A stretch of 64,000 nt of DNA from Tupaia tana (lineage: Eukaryota > Chordata > Mammalia > Scandentia > Tupaiidae), in contig JAKSZU010000008.1 in assembly GCA_026018925.1 (NCBI GenBank), positions 9,713,626 through 9,777,625 on the forward strand, written 5' to 3'. The translations under genes were made by a program, and so were the position numbers. How positions within the stretch are numbered: the stretch's first letter is position 1; each line of letters starts with the position of its first letter. Positions 24,966 through 35,504 of the stretch are shown here, one piece after another. The notes under the pieces were generated by a model that was given only the letters and a program-made list of their open reading frames with translations, had not been told where the DNA came from and ran no database searches.

Positions 24966-25485
24966 AGGAAACGGTGTAGACATTCCCCCCAGTACAAGCA
25001 CAGTGCCTGGACCCGAATGAGAACCTTGGCAACTCATGTGCTTTTACTTTGTAAACATTGTACAAATGTATTTGGAGTTTTATTTGAAATGAAGAATTAA
25101 ACTAGTTATTCAATTTTTTCCTTCCTGTAAATATATATATTCAAATCCATGTATCCAAACCTTCCTTCAGCGTCCGGATTGTGCGCGTGTCCTTACCGGC
25201 CCGCGGCCGCCGTCTCCAGGCGGCAACCCTGCGTGCTCTGGTTCCAAGCACAGTGCGTGGAGTGTTTGGCATACTACAGTACCATAGTTCTTTCGGTCTG
25301 TTCAGTAAGTTGCAATTTGTGATGAAATGAAGTGGAAAGTAGTACTTCATAATGAACAAATCTCCTTCGTTACCTGATTTTTCTTGTAAAACTTTAAAAA
25401 CAAAAGAAAACTTGAAATTTTATATATTTGGATTTTGTAGATTTTTTTTTTTATTTTATTGCAACACAAGGTACCAAAATCATTA

Positions 25486-25511
25486 AATAAAGTACACTGT
25501 GGTCATTTTAA
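25486..25511 (+). terminator. XKR4: Candidate distal poly(A) signal of XKR4
   Basis: AATAAA at 25486-25491 is followed by a GT/T-rich element (tgtggtcatttt) and preceded by several hundred bases of UTR-like sequence with TGTAAATA-type motifs. Repeats become denser right after it. This is a textbook cleavage context, but usage is not proved. Confidence 0.5.
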
Positions 25512-25628
25512 CAGGAGTCTGAGTTCTTGGTTCTTTCTAAATCTAAGAGAGCAGGAGGCTTTAGGGTAAGATGAGACTGTAGGAGAAGGCTTTGTGCACA
25601 AGCATATTCATAAGACCAACTTCAGTCT

Positions 25629-25878
25629 GAGCCTGTAGCCTAATGGTTAAGGAAAGCTGGATCCCACCTGGTCGACAGCAGTTCGAATCCCAGCCCCCAT
25701 GGCTTAAGAAGCACACCAGGCATGTATGACTGCCTGAAATCCTGACGGGGTGGATGGATGGAAGAGAAGTACTGCGGCATGACCATGCCCATCGGCCATG
25801 CTCTATCCCTCTATCTCCTCTCTAGTCTCTTTCTGAGGAGCACATGCACCTTCTGGAAATTAAAAACAAAACAAAAAA
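25629..25878 (+). repeat. SINE-A related copy (old), sense
   Basis: Head 'gagcctgtagcctaatggtt', box-B-like 'agttcgaatcc', middle 'gaagagaagtactgcggc', CT tract and 'gcacatgcaccttctgg' before an A-rich tail. Confidence 0.75.
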
Positions 25879-26115
25879 TTAAGCTGAGTTCTTTCAAATT
25901 TGGAATATATTTAAAATTAAGTTAGATCACTTTTTAGGATATGTTTATTTATTTATTTTATTTCTGAGAGGTGCTAAGGAACATTTCTCTAAAACTAGTA
26001 TAAAAGTAAGGAAATGTTTCAAATCATGAAGAGGCTTAAAAACCCAACTGTCTTATCTAAACATTAATTTTAAAATATTTGTCAATGAACAGAATACCTT
26101 TTTAAAAATGATGTG

Positions 26116-26411
26116 GGGGCCAGCATTTAGTGTGTTGGTTAAGGTGCTGGACTCCTACAAGGTTGACTTGCTCATACCACAGTCCTTTCTCTTCCATCCG
26201 TCCACCCCGTCAGGATTTAGTGTGTGGTTCCAGTCCTGGACCCAGTGGCTTGAAAATCATGCCAGGTGTGTCTGCATGCAAATCCTGAAAGGAGAACGGA
26301 GAGAAGGGATTGCAGTGTGGCCATCCCCCTGGGGGGTATTTCTCATTTTCCTTCTCCCTGTCTCTCTTTCTCTCTCTCTCTTCCCCAGAGAGCACATGCA
26401 CCCTATGGAGA

Positions 26412-26452
<41 letters not shown>

Positions 26453-26474
26453 AAATAAATAAATAAAGTGCTAC

Positions 26475-26507
<33 letters not shown>
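26116..26507 (+). repeat. Rearranged SINE-A with inverted internal block and two poly(A) tracts
   Basis: A sense head (26116-26160) is followed by about 50 bp (about 26165-26215) that match the middle of SINE-A in the opposite orientation. Normal sense sequence then runs from the box-B region through tail. It ends in A-runs at 26418-26446 and 26479-26507 separated by an AAAT-rich spacer. GATG(C)TGTG-like words on both flanks suggest the whole block moved as one unit. Confidence 0.75.
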
Positions 26508-26509
<2 letters not shown>

Positions 26510-26799
26510 TGCTGTGTCCAAGTACCCATTTTTTCCCCTACAAATTAGGGCTTATGCTTTATGTCATTGTTTTTATGAATATATTCTAATTTATTTTTTA
26601 AGAAGTTTTTTCTATTTTCTCTACAATTAGAGTTGTCCTTGTTTATAAAAACCATCCTTTGTAAAATGCTAACAAGAAACTGTAGCATCAGATCTGACTG
26701 TATATGTAGATACCACTATGAATAACAAGTAGAAACAGATAAGAAGATGATTAAAAGGAACAAAGAATTGTATACTCTTTCAAGAATTCCCTTGGTTAT

Positions 26800-27033
26800 T
26801 TTTTTAAAGTTTATTTCTTTTATTCATAAGCAAGAGCAACAGAGAGAGAGACAGACAGACATCTCCAAGAGGGTCTTCACGCCATGATCCACCCCCAGCT
26901 TCGGCCAGCCCTGGGTTATGAGCACACACATACCCAGAGTACCCAGGGAGGTCTCTGGGTGTGAGCCCAGGACCTTCTCATATACGTGAGCCTTACGGAC
27001 CATCATGTGTTACTGCTGTGCCACCATCTGGCC
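26800..27033 (-). repeat. SINE-B, antisense
   Basis: On the minus strand the head is 'ggccagatggtggcacagca', then 'aaggtcctgggctcacaccc', 'ggtggatcatgg', a CT-rich tract and an AT tail. The family is distinct from SINE-A (see 27953, 37964, 42321, 58075 and 62735). Confidence 0.8.
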
Positions 27034-27654
27034 TCCACTTGTTCCTTTTTAAGAGTAACTAATTAGGGTTTTCTTTTTTCCTAATTATAGTAAGAACACA
27101 CGCTAAATGTGAAAACACTTGAATGTCATTATTTTGATGTGCTGCTTGCTAGGCTTTTTATTTGCAAGCATTTATATTTTATACTTTGTTAATTTAACAA
27201 AGTTTTGTTTTAAAATCACAACCATGTGTCATGCATGCTACTAGATTTATAAACATAAACAAAACCCATTTCCTTCCTAAAATCTCAGTCTAACAGGGGA
27301 AGGGGTCTAGATACGCTAAGTATGACATTATTGGTGGTGTAGCCAAAGAGGAGATCTGCACAGACAATTAAGGGGGCATTTAACACAATCCGCAAGGGGT
27401 TAGAGCTTGGGGAGGGACTCACACTGCGAAGCTCAGGGAGCCTGGGTCCCTGAGTCAGTAGGTAGAACAGAGTACCCATCAAACCCTAACTCAACCAATA
27501 TAAACCTGAGCGAAATATGAACTTCTATTAGGCTGAGCTACTGACCTTTGGTTCTGTTTGTCCCAGCTAGCCTTTTCTGACAGGAGCATTCCACGGACCA
27601 TGAATTACAAGCAACTCAACTAGGAGCATGATTGGCTCAACTCTCTGTACCTGA

Positions 27655-27781
27655 GCCCTCAAAACAGCAAAGAAATGGCTCTCTCTCTCTCCATATATAC
27701 ATTATATATATATTATATATATTAATTATATATTATATATTATAGTATATTATATATACTATATTATATAATATATATATG
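27655..27781. repeat. CT then TA-rich simple repeat
   Basis: A short CT run is followed by roughly 100 bp of TATA/ATATA sequence able to form hairpins. Confidence 0.9.
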
Positions 27782-27952
27782 TTCATGTTTTCTACAATGA
27801 GTGAATATTGCCATTGTAGTCTGAAAATAAAGAAAATTTATATTGAGGGAAAAATCTTTTAAAAAGAAAAATACAATAATCCTGAACTAGAAAACTTAAT
27901 TTAGTAAAAAATGGAATTTTCCCCAAGTCATCTGGAAATATTAAAACTGATA

Positions 27953-28182
27953 GGGGCCTGGTGAAACAGCAGGAATGCTACTGGATTCACATAAAAAGGT
28001 CGTGGGTTCCCATCTCGGGACCTCCCTGAGCAGGCTGGGTACATGAGAACATGCCCATTATCCAAGTTGGCTCAGACTCAGGGATAGATCGGGCTGGGAG
28101 GACCCTGTGGAAGTGCCTGACTCTCTATTTCTGTCTCTATCTCTATTTCTCTCTGTCATGGAAAAATAAATAAATAAACTAT
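27953..28182 (+). repeat. SINE-B, sense
   Basis: Head 'ggggcctggtgaaacagcag', box-B-like 'gtgggttccc', 'gacctccctgagcaggctgg', CT-rich tract and (AAAT)n tail. AAAACTGATA occurs on both flanks as target-site duplication. Confidence 0.85.
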
Positions 28183-28203
28183 TTTTAAAAACTGATAAAA
28201 ATT

Positions 28204-28361
28204 GGAGCCAGCCAGTGACATGATGTTTGGGGCACTAGACTTCCACATGGCCAACCATGGTTTGATTCCTGGACCTGGTAGCTTACTTTCTCACTTTCCC
28301 TCCTTCTCTGGTGAGTCATGTGCCTTATAGAAAAATAAAATAATAATAATAATAATAATAA
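28204..28361 (+). repeat. SINE-s, sense, with AAT-repeat tail
   Basis: Head 'ggagccagccagtgacatga' joins directly to 'ttctcactttccctccttc' and ends in 'cttatagaaaaataaaa' followed by an AAT microsatellite (28340-28361) grown from the tail. Confidence 0.83.
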
Positions 28362-28362
28362 A

Positions 28363-29132
28363 TTAAATTAAATAATTCTTGGGAAAAAAAACTAATAAAA
28401 CTGTTATACCTCAGTAGACAAATACTCTAGAATGTATACACAATGATGTTTATAATAGGAAAAATTGGAAATAACTGAAAATGAAACAAGAAACTATAAC
28501 ACCCTTACAATGACTGTAACAAAAATAACAAATACTTAAAAGGTAAATTTATTGTGGTAAATATCAGTATTAACTGTTAAAATTTTATTTTGAAAGTAAA
28601 GAACAAAGACACAAGTTTCTTGGTAAACCATCAACAAACATACAATAAGGTAATACCTTGAGATCCCAATCAAACAAAGGTTTAATGAGCGAAGAATATC
28701 AAAAGGAAAGAGAATTGTCTCTAGCTGAATACACAGTACCTGAGAATAGTCTTCTCTGACACACGTGTTGATCAGTAAGAAATTAACAACTACGCTAGGT
28801 GTGAATTCAATTTATTTGACAGATTATAAATAGAAAAAAGGCAGTAACTATGTTGGGAAACGAATGAAATTTTCTCTGAAGGAATTGTACCTAGAGCTGA
28901 TTTATAAAACATGACTGGGTTTTGAAAAGGGTCTGAATTGAGTTAGGAAAAGGCTGAGTTTTTCAAAGGACTAAAAAAAGTAAAAAGAGGTAAGAAATGG
29001 CCACCTTGGACAGGAAGCTGGGACTGCTGAAGGAATCTTGCAATGAAACTATGTGTCCTTATTTAACAGTGTCACAAGTATAATAGCACCTATTACATGC
29101 AATAGGGTCTCAGTCTAATTACTAAGAGAATC
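28363..29132. other. AT-rich intergenic stretch without recognised features
   Basis: No recent repeat or open frame of note. A short L1-like phrase occurs near 28437-28475 but is too weak to assign. Confidence 0.4.
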
Positions 29133-29149
29133 AAAAGCTAAGCACTACC

Positions 29150-29427
29150 GGGAACCAGCAGTTAGCGTAATGGCTATGTCGCTGGACTCCCACGTAGTCG
29201 ACCACGGTTCGCGTCCCGGACCCGGTGGCTTAAACTCACACCGGGCGCGTGTGCGTGCGTGCCCAAGATCCCAAGAGGAGAATGGAGGAGAAGGGATTGC
29301 GGCGTGACCATCCCCCCTGGGTGGTGATTTCTCGCTTTCTGTCTCTCTGTCTCTCTCTGTCTGTCTGGCGAGCGCACATGCCCTATAGTGAAAATCTCTC
29401 CAAAAAAAAAAAAAAAAAAAAAAAAAA
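29150..29427 (+). repeat. SINE-A, young full-length copy, sense
   Basis: Near-consensus head through tail plus a 26-base A-run. Perfect target-site duplication AAAAGCTAAGCACTACC at 29133-29149 and 29424-29440. Confidence 0.95.
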
Positions 29428-29481
29428 GCTAAGCACTACCTAAACAATTTAACTTAATCAGTGGTATCTTTAAAAATCCTC

Positions 29482-29686
29482 TGCTATGGTTTGAACATTT
29501 GTCCCCTCCCAAACTCATGTTGAAATTGAATTGCCATTATAATAGTAATTAAGAGGTGAGACCCCTTAAGAGGTGATTAGGTCATGACGGTTCTCTCCTC
29601 ATGGATGGATTTTGCCATTATCAGGGGAGAGGGCTCCTTATATTTTGCCATTATCAGGGGAGAGGAATGTGTTAGTCCCCCTTTTG

Positions 29687-29718
<32 letters not shown>

Positions 29719-29897
29719 CCACCTTCCATTATGGGATGCCTTCTGCCATGTTACGATGCAGCAAGAAGGCCCTCACCAAGTGCAGCCCGTCGATCCTGGA
29801 TGTTCAGCCTCCAGAATGGGGAGACAGTAAACTTCGGTCATTATAAATTACCTGGTGTGAAGTCTTCGGTTACAGCAGCACACAATTAACTAAGACA
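29482..29897 (+). mobile_element. MaLR-type solo LTR (MST/MLT1-like)
   Basis: Begins TGCTATGGTTTGAACATTTG and ends 'aactaagaca', with the typical 'cccctcccaaactcatgttg', 'aagaaggccctcacca' and 'ttataaattacctggtgtga'. TCCTC at 29477-29481 and 29898-29902 is the 5-bp duplication expected of ERVL-MaLR. Internally a block of about 30 bp is duplicated (see findings) and a CT run has expanded. Confidence 0.85.
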
Positions 29898-30053
29898 TCC
29901 TCCTACTCATTACTAGGTAACTTTGCCAGCCTGCCAAGTGCCTTGTCCCATCCCCACTGGCTGCATAACAATGCTCTTGCTATGTTTCCAGCTCACAAGC
30001 AAAATAACAAAAAAGCCTGGCCCTCTTTCCTGGACATCAAAATTCATCTGTAG

Positions 30054-30316
30054 GGGACCAGCAGTTAGCGTAATGGCTATGTCGCTGGACTCCCACGTAG
30101 TCGACCGTGGTTCGAGTCCCGGACCCGGCGGCTTAAACTCACGCCGGGCGCGTGTGCGTGCGTGCCCAAGATCCCGAGAGGAGAATGGAGGAGAAGGGAT
30201 TGCGGCGTGGCCATCCCCCCTGGGGGGTGATTTCCTGCTTTCTATCTCTCTGTCTCTCTCTGTCTGTCTGGCGAGCGCACGCGCCCTATAGCAAAAACCT
30301 CTCCAAAAAAAAAAAA
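30054..30316 (+). repeat. SINE-A, young full-length copy, sense
   Basis: Very close to consensus, with intact box A 'tagcgtaatgg' and box B 'ggttcgagtcc' of the polymerase III promoter. Target-site duplication AAAATTCATCTGTAG at 30039-30053 and 30317-30331. Confidence 0.95.
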
Positions 30317-30465
30317 AAAATTCATCTGTAGATACAGTCATCTGGGCCACGTCTGAGGAGGCATTCCTACTTCTTTTCCTAAGGCGTAAACATCTACCTG
30401 CATTTTTATTAATCCTGTCACTTTATACTTCATGTATACAATGGTACTCCATCTACTCTCTCATC

Positions 30466-30713
30466 TTTTTTTTTTTTTTTTTAGAGAGAGAGAGATTTTT
30501 ACTATAGGGTGCATGTACTCACCAAGAAAAGAGACAAAAAATGAGAAATCACCCTTGAGGGGGGATAGCCACGCCACAATCCCTTCTCCTCCATCCTCCT
30601 TTCAGGGTCTTGGGCAATCACACATATGTGCCCGCCGTGAGTTTTAAGCCCCCAGGTCCGGGACGGCTACATGGGAGTCCAGCGATGTAACCATTATGCC
30701 ATCTGCTGGTCCC
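30466..30713 (-). repeat. SINE-A, antisense, box-B deletion
   Basis: Poly-T, 'ttttactatagggtgcatgt', full middle block and head, but the region of 'cgaaccgcggtcga' is missing between 'gtccgggac' and 'ggctacatggg'. The copy has therefore lost the B box and probably cannot be transcribed from its own promoter. Confidence 0.88.
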
Positions 30714-31097
30714 CTCCCCTATCTTTTCATATCTTTTCTGAAGACATTTTCATTCTACCATAGTACTGAAATCATCTACGACAAGCGCAGACTTAGATTT
30801 GTTTTTCCCTTTCCTCAATTTCCCCGATTCTTCCTTTTGCCTCCTGTTTCTCCTCGTTCTGTCTTCTCCTTTCCACTTTGTTTTATTCTTCTTGAAAGAG
30901 GAATTTATAAATTTCAGGATATTCATTCAAAAGTAGTTCAGTGTAAATTCCTTCAGAGTACAGCCGTAGCACAGTTTTCTGTTTTATTTTTTTTGAATGA
31001 ATAAATGAACATTACCATAGACAAATTTGGTCAAGTGTTGGAGTCTCATATTTCTCACCTAAGGGGTGGTGGTTACAGTAAAGGCAGAGGTAATGTA

Positions 31098-31786
31098 CAG
31101 TCGTCCCCCTTACCCTCCGGAAACAGGCTCCAAGACCCCAGTGGATGCCTGAAGCTGCAGATAGTCCCTAACTCCACATATACTATGTTTACTTTTGTTT
31201 GTTTGTTTCTTATATCTGATAGCTAAGATGGCCACTGCCTACAGGCAAGCAGCATCTACAGCATGGAAACACTAAACAGAGGAATGACCCACAGCCAGGG
31301 CAGGACAGAGCGACAACACAGATTTCATCATGCTACTCTGAATGGCATGCAATTTAAAACAAACAAATTGTTTATTGTTAGCACTTTTTACTTAATATTT
31401 CAAACCATGGTTGATGGTGGGAAACCAAAGACTCAGAAAATAAAACTATGGGGACCAACAGATTGACTAATGGTTACATTGCTGGACTCCCATGTAGTCT
31501 ACCACGGTTTGAGCCCCAGACCCAGCAGCTTAAAACTCACACCAGGCACGTGTGCAGGCATGCCCAAAATCTTAAGAGGAGAATGGAGGAGAAGGGATTG
31601 CAGCATGGCCAAACCCCCAAGGGGCGATTTCTCACTTTCTGTCTCTCTGTCTCTGTCTCTCCAGCAAGCACACGTGCCCTAGAGCAAAAATCTGTCTCTC
31701 TAAAAAAAGGGGAAAAAAAGAAAAGAAAGAACAAGAAAAGAAAGGTAAAAAGAAAAGAAAACCACGGATAAGGCAAGACCACTGTG
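31098..31786. mobile_element. Tigger-like (pogo/TcMar) element split by a SINE
   Basis: TA-flanked ends: 'cagtcgtcccccttaccctc' on the left and the inverted form near 31765-31786. Inside are 'ccaagaccccagtggatgcc' and 'tcatgctactctgaatggca', phrases typical of Tigger non-autonomous elements. A SINE-A sits at 31451-31758. Confidence 0.75.
31451..31758 (+). repeat. SINE-A inserted in the Tigger-like element
   Basis: Head 'gggaccaacagattgactaa' through 'ccctagagcaaaaatctgtc' and an A/G-rich degenerate tail (31700-31758). Confidence 0.85.
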
Positions 31787-32078
31787 TAAAAATCAGCTAG
31801 CACAGTGACTAGGACTCAGTAGACTGTAATAAATTAGAGCTGTCACTGCTACTCAATTAGCACTTCCAAATATAAGTAAGTTGCTAATTTTCAAGCTCAC
31901 TGACCTTTGGCTCTTGCAATTTCTTGACTTTTCTCAGCTACATTGACACCATTACATTTTTTTCTTCTTAAAACTCACTTAAAATTTCCCCACTGAGTGT
32001 TTTATTTACCTTTCTGTGTTTGTCTTTTCCTCTTTTCATGGTGCTTCTTTCTCTTCTCACACTGGAACATGACGACAT

Positions 32079-32316
32079 TTTTTTTTTTTTTTTTAGTTAA
32101 AATGCACTTACCAGAGGGACAGAGAGGGAAAAGGAGAAAGCATCCCAATGAGGCATGGTCATGCTACAATCCCTCTTTCTTTTATTTATACTGTCAAGAT
32201 TTGGGGCACACCCAGGCACCTGATGTGTTTTCCAAGCCATTGGGGCCTGAATTCAAACTGTGTGGTTGGCCTTATGGCATCTGATTCCCTTAACCACTCA
32301 GCCGTGGGGCTAGCCC
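32079..32316 (-). repeat. SINE-A related copy (old), antisense
   Basis: Poly-T, 'aaaatgcacttaccagaggg', 'ctacaatccctctttctttt' and head 'ttaaccactcagccgtgggg'. Confidence 0.78.
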
Positions 32317-32492
32317 ATCATGGTGACTCCCGACGCCGTCCTCGTCTCTTCTTTCCCCAGGTTCTCTGCCACAGCTTTAAGGCACATCTTAAACGTGAAC
32401 GATTACTGAAACCATTTCATCTCATTCAGCTCAGACATACACACTTCTATGTAAAAGGAGAGAGAGAGAGAGACTATCATCCACATTTCTAA

Positions 32493-32660
32493 AGATAATT
32501 ATTTTATTTAACTGTATTTATTTATTATTATTTTCCAGTTTGATCAAAGAGAGACAGAGAGAGAGGAAAAGTGAGAAAGTAAGCTACCATGTTTGGGACT
32601 TGAATCACGGTCAGCCATGTGGAATTCAGTGCCTTTAACCACCACGCCACCTGCCAGCCC
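32493..32660 (-). repeat. SINE-s, antisense
   Basis: AT-rich tail side, 'ccagtttgatcaaagagaga', then head 'gccacctgccagcccc'. Near-identical flanks ATCATCCACATTTCTA (32477-32492) and ATTATCCACATTTTA define the insertion. Confidence 0.87.
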
Positions 32661-33241
32661 CTATTATCCACATTTTAGAACTCTTTATTCACTAGCTATG
32701 CCATCTTGTGTTCCCATTTTCTTTTGGATGTAATCCAAGAACGGAGTTTCTGGAATATTCGTTCCCCACAGTGCAAAGGGATTTTAGGTATAGTTATTTC
32801 ACTTAGGTATATGAATTTCAATCCATTCTTTAATGCCTTCTGAATAAATGTGTTAGAAATTGCATAAGATTGTCACTATTAGTGACCTTTGCTTGCCCTT
32901 GATTCCACAGACCGTCTACACACCCATGTTGAGACAGGATAAATCACTGCAAAGGTCATACTGTCAAGGATTGTTTGGGTACTCCACTGGGTAGAATAAG
33001 AGTGTGTTCTGCCCCTACCTCTTCTCTTTAACTTGCATCTTACTGGTCCAATATTGATTTTTGTTGAACTAAATAGATATAGCCTCCTCTTCTTACCCAA
33101 CTCTTATGTTAAAAAGGAGCATTCTATGCTGATAAAATAGTTTTCCTGACATGACCTAGGGTGGACCTTTACAGATAATCTTCCTGGTAGCTAATTATTG
33201 CTAGAAAGCTACTCAGATTTATACATTGAAGACTAAGATTA

Positions 33242-33487
33242 GGGGCCAGCAGGTAACATAGTGGTTAAGTTGCTAGACCCCCACATGACTGAGTCCTGGA
33301 AAATCACGCCAGGCATGTGTGTGTGCATGCCAAAAATCCCAAGAGGAGAATGGAGGAGAAGGGATTATGCAATGGCCATCCCTCATGAGGAGTGATTTCT
33401 CACTTCCCTTCTCTTTTTGTCTCTCTGTTTCTCTCTCTGTCTGGCACAGGCACACACCCTCTCATAGAAACTTAAAACAAAAAAAAT
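33242..33487 (+). repeat. SINE-A old copy, sense, head deletion
   Basis: Head 'ggggccagcaggtaacatag', but the box-B region is shortened ('ccacatgactgagtcctgg'). Middle, CT tract and tail are present. Confidence 0.83.
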
Positions 33488-33855
33488 TAAGATTTATATA
33501 TAGATTGTGAGTGTTGTCAATATCTTCCAGAATTTAAGCAATGTTTAAATATGTATAGCAAATCTATAAACTCAGTTATTTATGATGAAATTTGTTTAAT
33601 TGAAAGGTTCACTAGGAAATAGAGTTACTCAAAATTTTTATTCTTTGGGTACAACACCAACTTTAATGTATGTTGTTTTATTTCCTTAATGTGGAGGAAA
33701 TGGCTTAACAACACAAATTTATTTTATTTTATTTTATTTTTATTCACCCCATATAATAGCATTTATAAAACTTTGCACAGATGAAAGCATTTCTGAAACT
33801 CCTTTGGGATTAATTAAGATTATTTAATTTATTTGTATTTATTTATTTATTTTAA

Positions 33856-34443
33856 GTTTTTTTTGTTTGTTTGTTTGTTTGTTTTTTTGCCATAGGATGT
33901 GTGCACTTGCCAGAGAGATAGAGAAAGACAGTGAGAGGGAAAATGAGAAATCACCCCCTAGAGGGCATGGCCACACTACAATCCATTCTCCTCCATTCTC
34001 CTCCTGAGATTTTAGGCATGCACACACATGTACCCAGTGTGAGTTTCTTTTTTCTTTTTTCTTTTCTTTTTCTTTTTTTTTTTTTTTTTTTTTTTTTTTG
34101 AGAGGTTTTTGCTATAGGGCGTGTGCACTCACCAGAAAAACAGAGAGAGATGGAGAGATGGAAAGTGAGAAATCACTCCCCCCTGGGGGGGATGGCCATG
34201 CCACAGTCCCTTCTCCTCCATTCTCCTCTCCGGATCTTGGGCACGCACGCGCACATGCCCGGTGTGAGTTTAAGCCACCAGGTCCGGGACTCGACCCATG
34301 GTCAATTACATGGGAATCCAGAGACATAGCCATTATGCCAACTGCTGGTCCCCCCAGTGTGAGTTTCAAGCCTCTTGGTCTAGGACTCAAATTGCAATGG
34401 ACCATGTGGGAGTCCAGCACCTTAATCACACCACCTACTGGTC
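33856..34443 (-). repeat. SINE-A old copy, antisense, split by a younger SINE-A
   Basis: Left part 33856-34047 (tail with TTTG repeat, GA tract, middle block) and right part 34368-34443 (head) form one element. It is interrupted at 34048-34352, with the duplication CCCAGTGTGAGTTTC on both sides. Confidence 0.9.
34048..34352 (-). repeat. Young SINE-A nested in an older SINE-A
   Basis: Poly-T with TTTTC interruptions, 'gaggtttttgctatagggcg' and complete body and head to 'aactgctggtccc'. Perfect 15-bp target-site duplication at 34033-34047 and 34353-34367. Confidence 0.94.
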
Positions 34444-34458
34444 CTTTATCCCTTTATT

Positions 34459-34685
34459 TTTAGGTTTTTGCCATAGGGCATGTGTGCCTGCTGGAAAGAG
34501 AGAGAGAACGTGAGAAATCACCCTCTGGGGGTTTGGCCGCAGCATGGTCCCTTCTCCTCCATTCTCCTCTCAGCATTTTGGGTATGCATGCACATATACC
34601 CAGCATGATTTTCAGGTCCAGGACTCAACCATGGTTGGCCATGTAAGAGTCCAGTGCTTTAACTACCACACCACCCACTGGCCCC
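34459..34685 (-). repeat. SINE-A old copy, antisense
   Basis: 'aggtttttgccatagggcat' through 'accacaccacccactggccc', immediately following the nested pair above. This gives three antisense SINEs in 0.83 kb. Confidence 0.86.
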
Positions 34686-34920
34686 TGGAAATGTATGTTT
34701 TTCACATTTCTGGAGGCTGAACATCCCAGAGCAAGGAACTGGCAGGGCTGACCTCTGAGGCCTGTGTCCTTGGTTCGGAGAGTGTCACCTTCTTACTGCG
34801 TCCTCATGTGGCCCTTCTGTTTGCATGCATCCCATTCTAGAAACCTCAATTTAAGTAGACACATTCTGAGGTCCTGAGGGTTTAGTCCTCAACATAGGCA
34901 TTTTGGGGGCCATGAAGCAG
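34686..34920 (-). repeat. Ancient LTR-like repeat fragment, antisense
   Basis: The order 'cacatttctggaggctgaac', 'ctgacctctgaggcctgtg', 'tactgcgtcctcatgtggcc' and 'cattctgaggtcctgagggt' matches a common mammalian LTR-like repeat, also at 36535 (sense) and 57880 (antisense). Subfamily not assigned. Confidence 0.55.
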
Positions 34921-35504
34921 AGTCATGGGGGGGAAGGGGGCTTGAGAGTGAAAGAAAGGACAGGGAGATAACTGAATTAGACCTAAATCGTTTTGTGTCC
35001 TTTTGTCCCATCCAGTCCTGACCATCACTGTCTAGACCACGCTCACCCTACCACGTGGTGTGGCGCCTGGAGAAGCTCAGGCATGGACATTACTGGGAAG
35101 CACAGAATTCTAGGTTGAGTCTGCACATTACCGGCCAGGTTCGGCCATGCTCAAGGTGAGGCAATTTGGAAGACAGAGAGAAAGCTGGCAGGTGGTTTAC
35201 TCTGACAGGATCAGATGTAGTCACCAAGGTGGGGCAGGGCAAGTTAGGCTTGTTGGTGTTGTGCAGACTTCCCTCAAGAAGTTCTGTGCAGGTTTGTTTC
35301 TAAACCTTCTCCCTGCCCATTTTACCTCCAGAAAGCAGCCACACGCAGGAAGGCCACAGCATGCGGTTGGGTTCTAACTCCTCGCTCTGGTTCTCCTACC
35401 TCACTAGTACTTCTTGCAGCTTTGGTCCACATGGAAAATTGCAATCAACAGCATTCATCTTCTCTAAGCCAACAGGAATATATTTTCCAAAAGGTCACCA
35501 AAGG

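Larger units (their letters stand above)
4934..25511 (+). other. XKR4: Putative very long XKR4 3' UTR (possibly with alternative ends)
   Basis: After the stop codon about 20.5 kb is mostly single-copy, interrupted by roughly a dozen SINE-A copies and old MIRs. AATAAA-type signals occur early (5789, 6071, 6470, and several between 7090 and 7560). A strong end context lies at 25486. No convincing coding frame was found on either strand. I recall that some annotated XKR4 transcripts have very long 3' UTRs, but the true end cannot be proved from sequence. The proximal 2-3 kb is the safest UTR. Confidence 0.55.

Noticed and set aside
30101..30125. Possible functional tRNA gene in SINE heads
   Set aside because: A and B boxes are present, but the acceptor stem does not close and the sequence continues into the SINE body, so these are SINE promoters and not tRNA genes.
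29923..30291. 122-codon open frame, and many others of 60-125 codons
   Set aside because: It lies largely inside a SINE-A copy. The same peptide pieces ('GPAVSVMAMSLDSHVVD', 'SREENGGEGIAAWPSPLGGDF') recur in most copies on both strands, so these are repeat artefacts.
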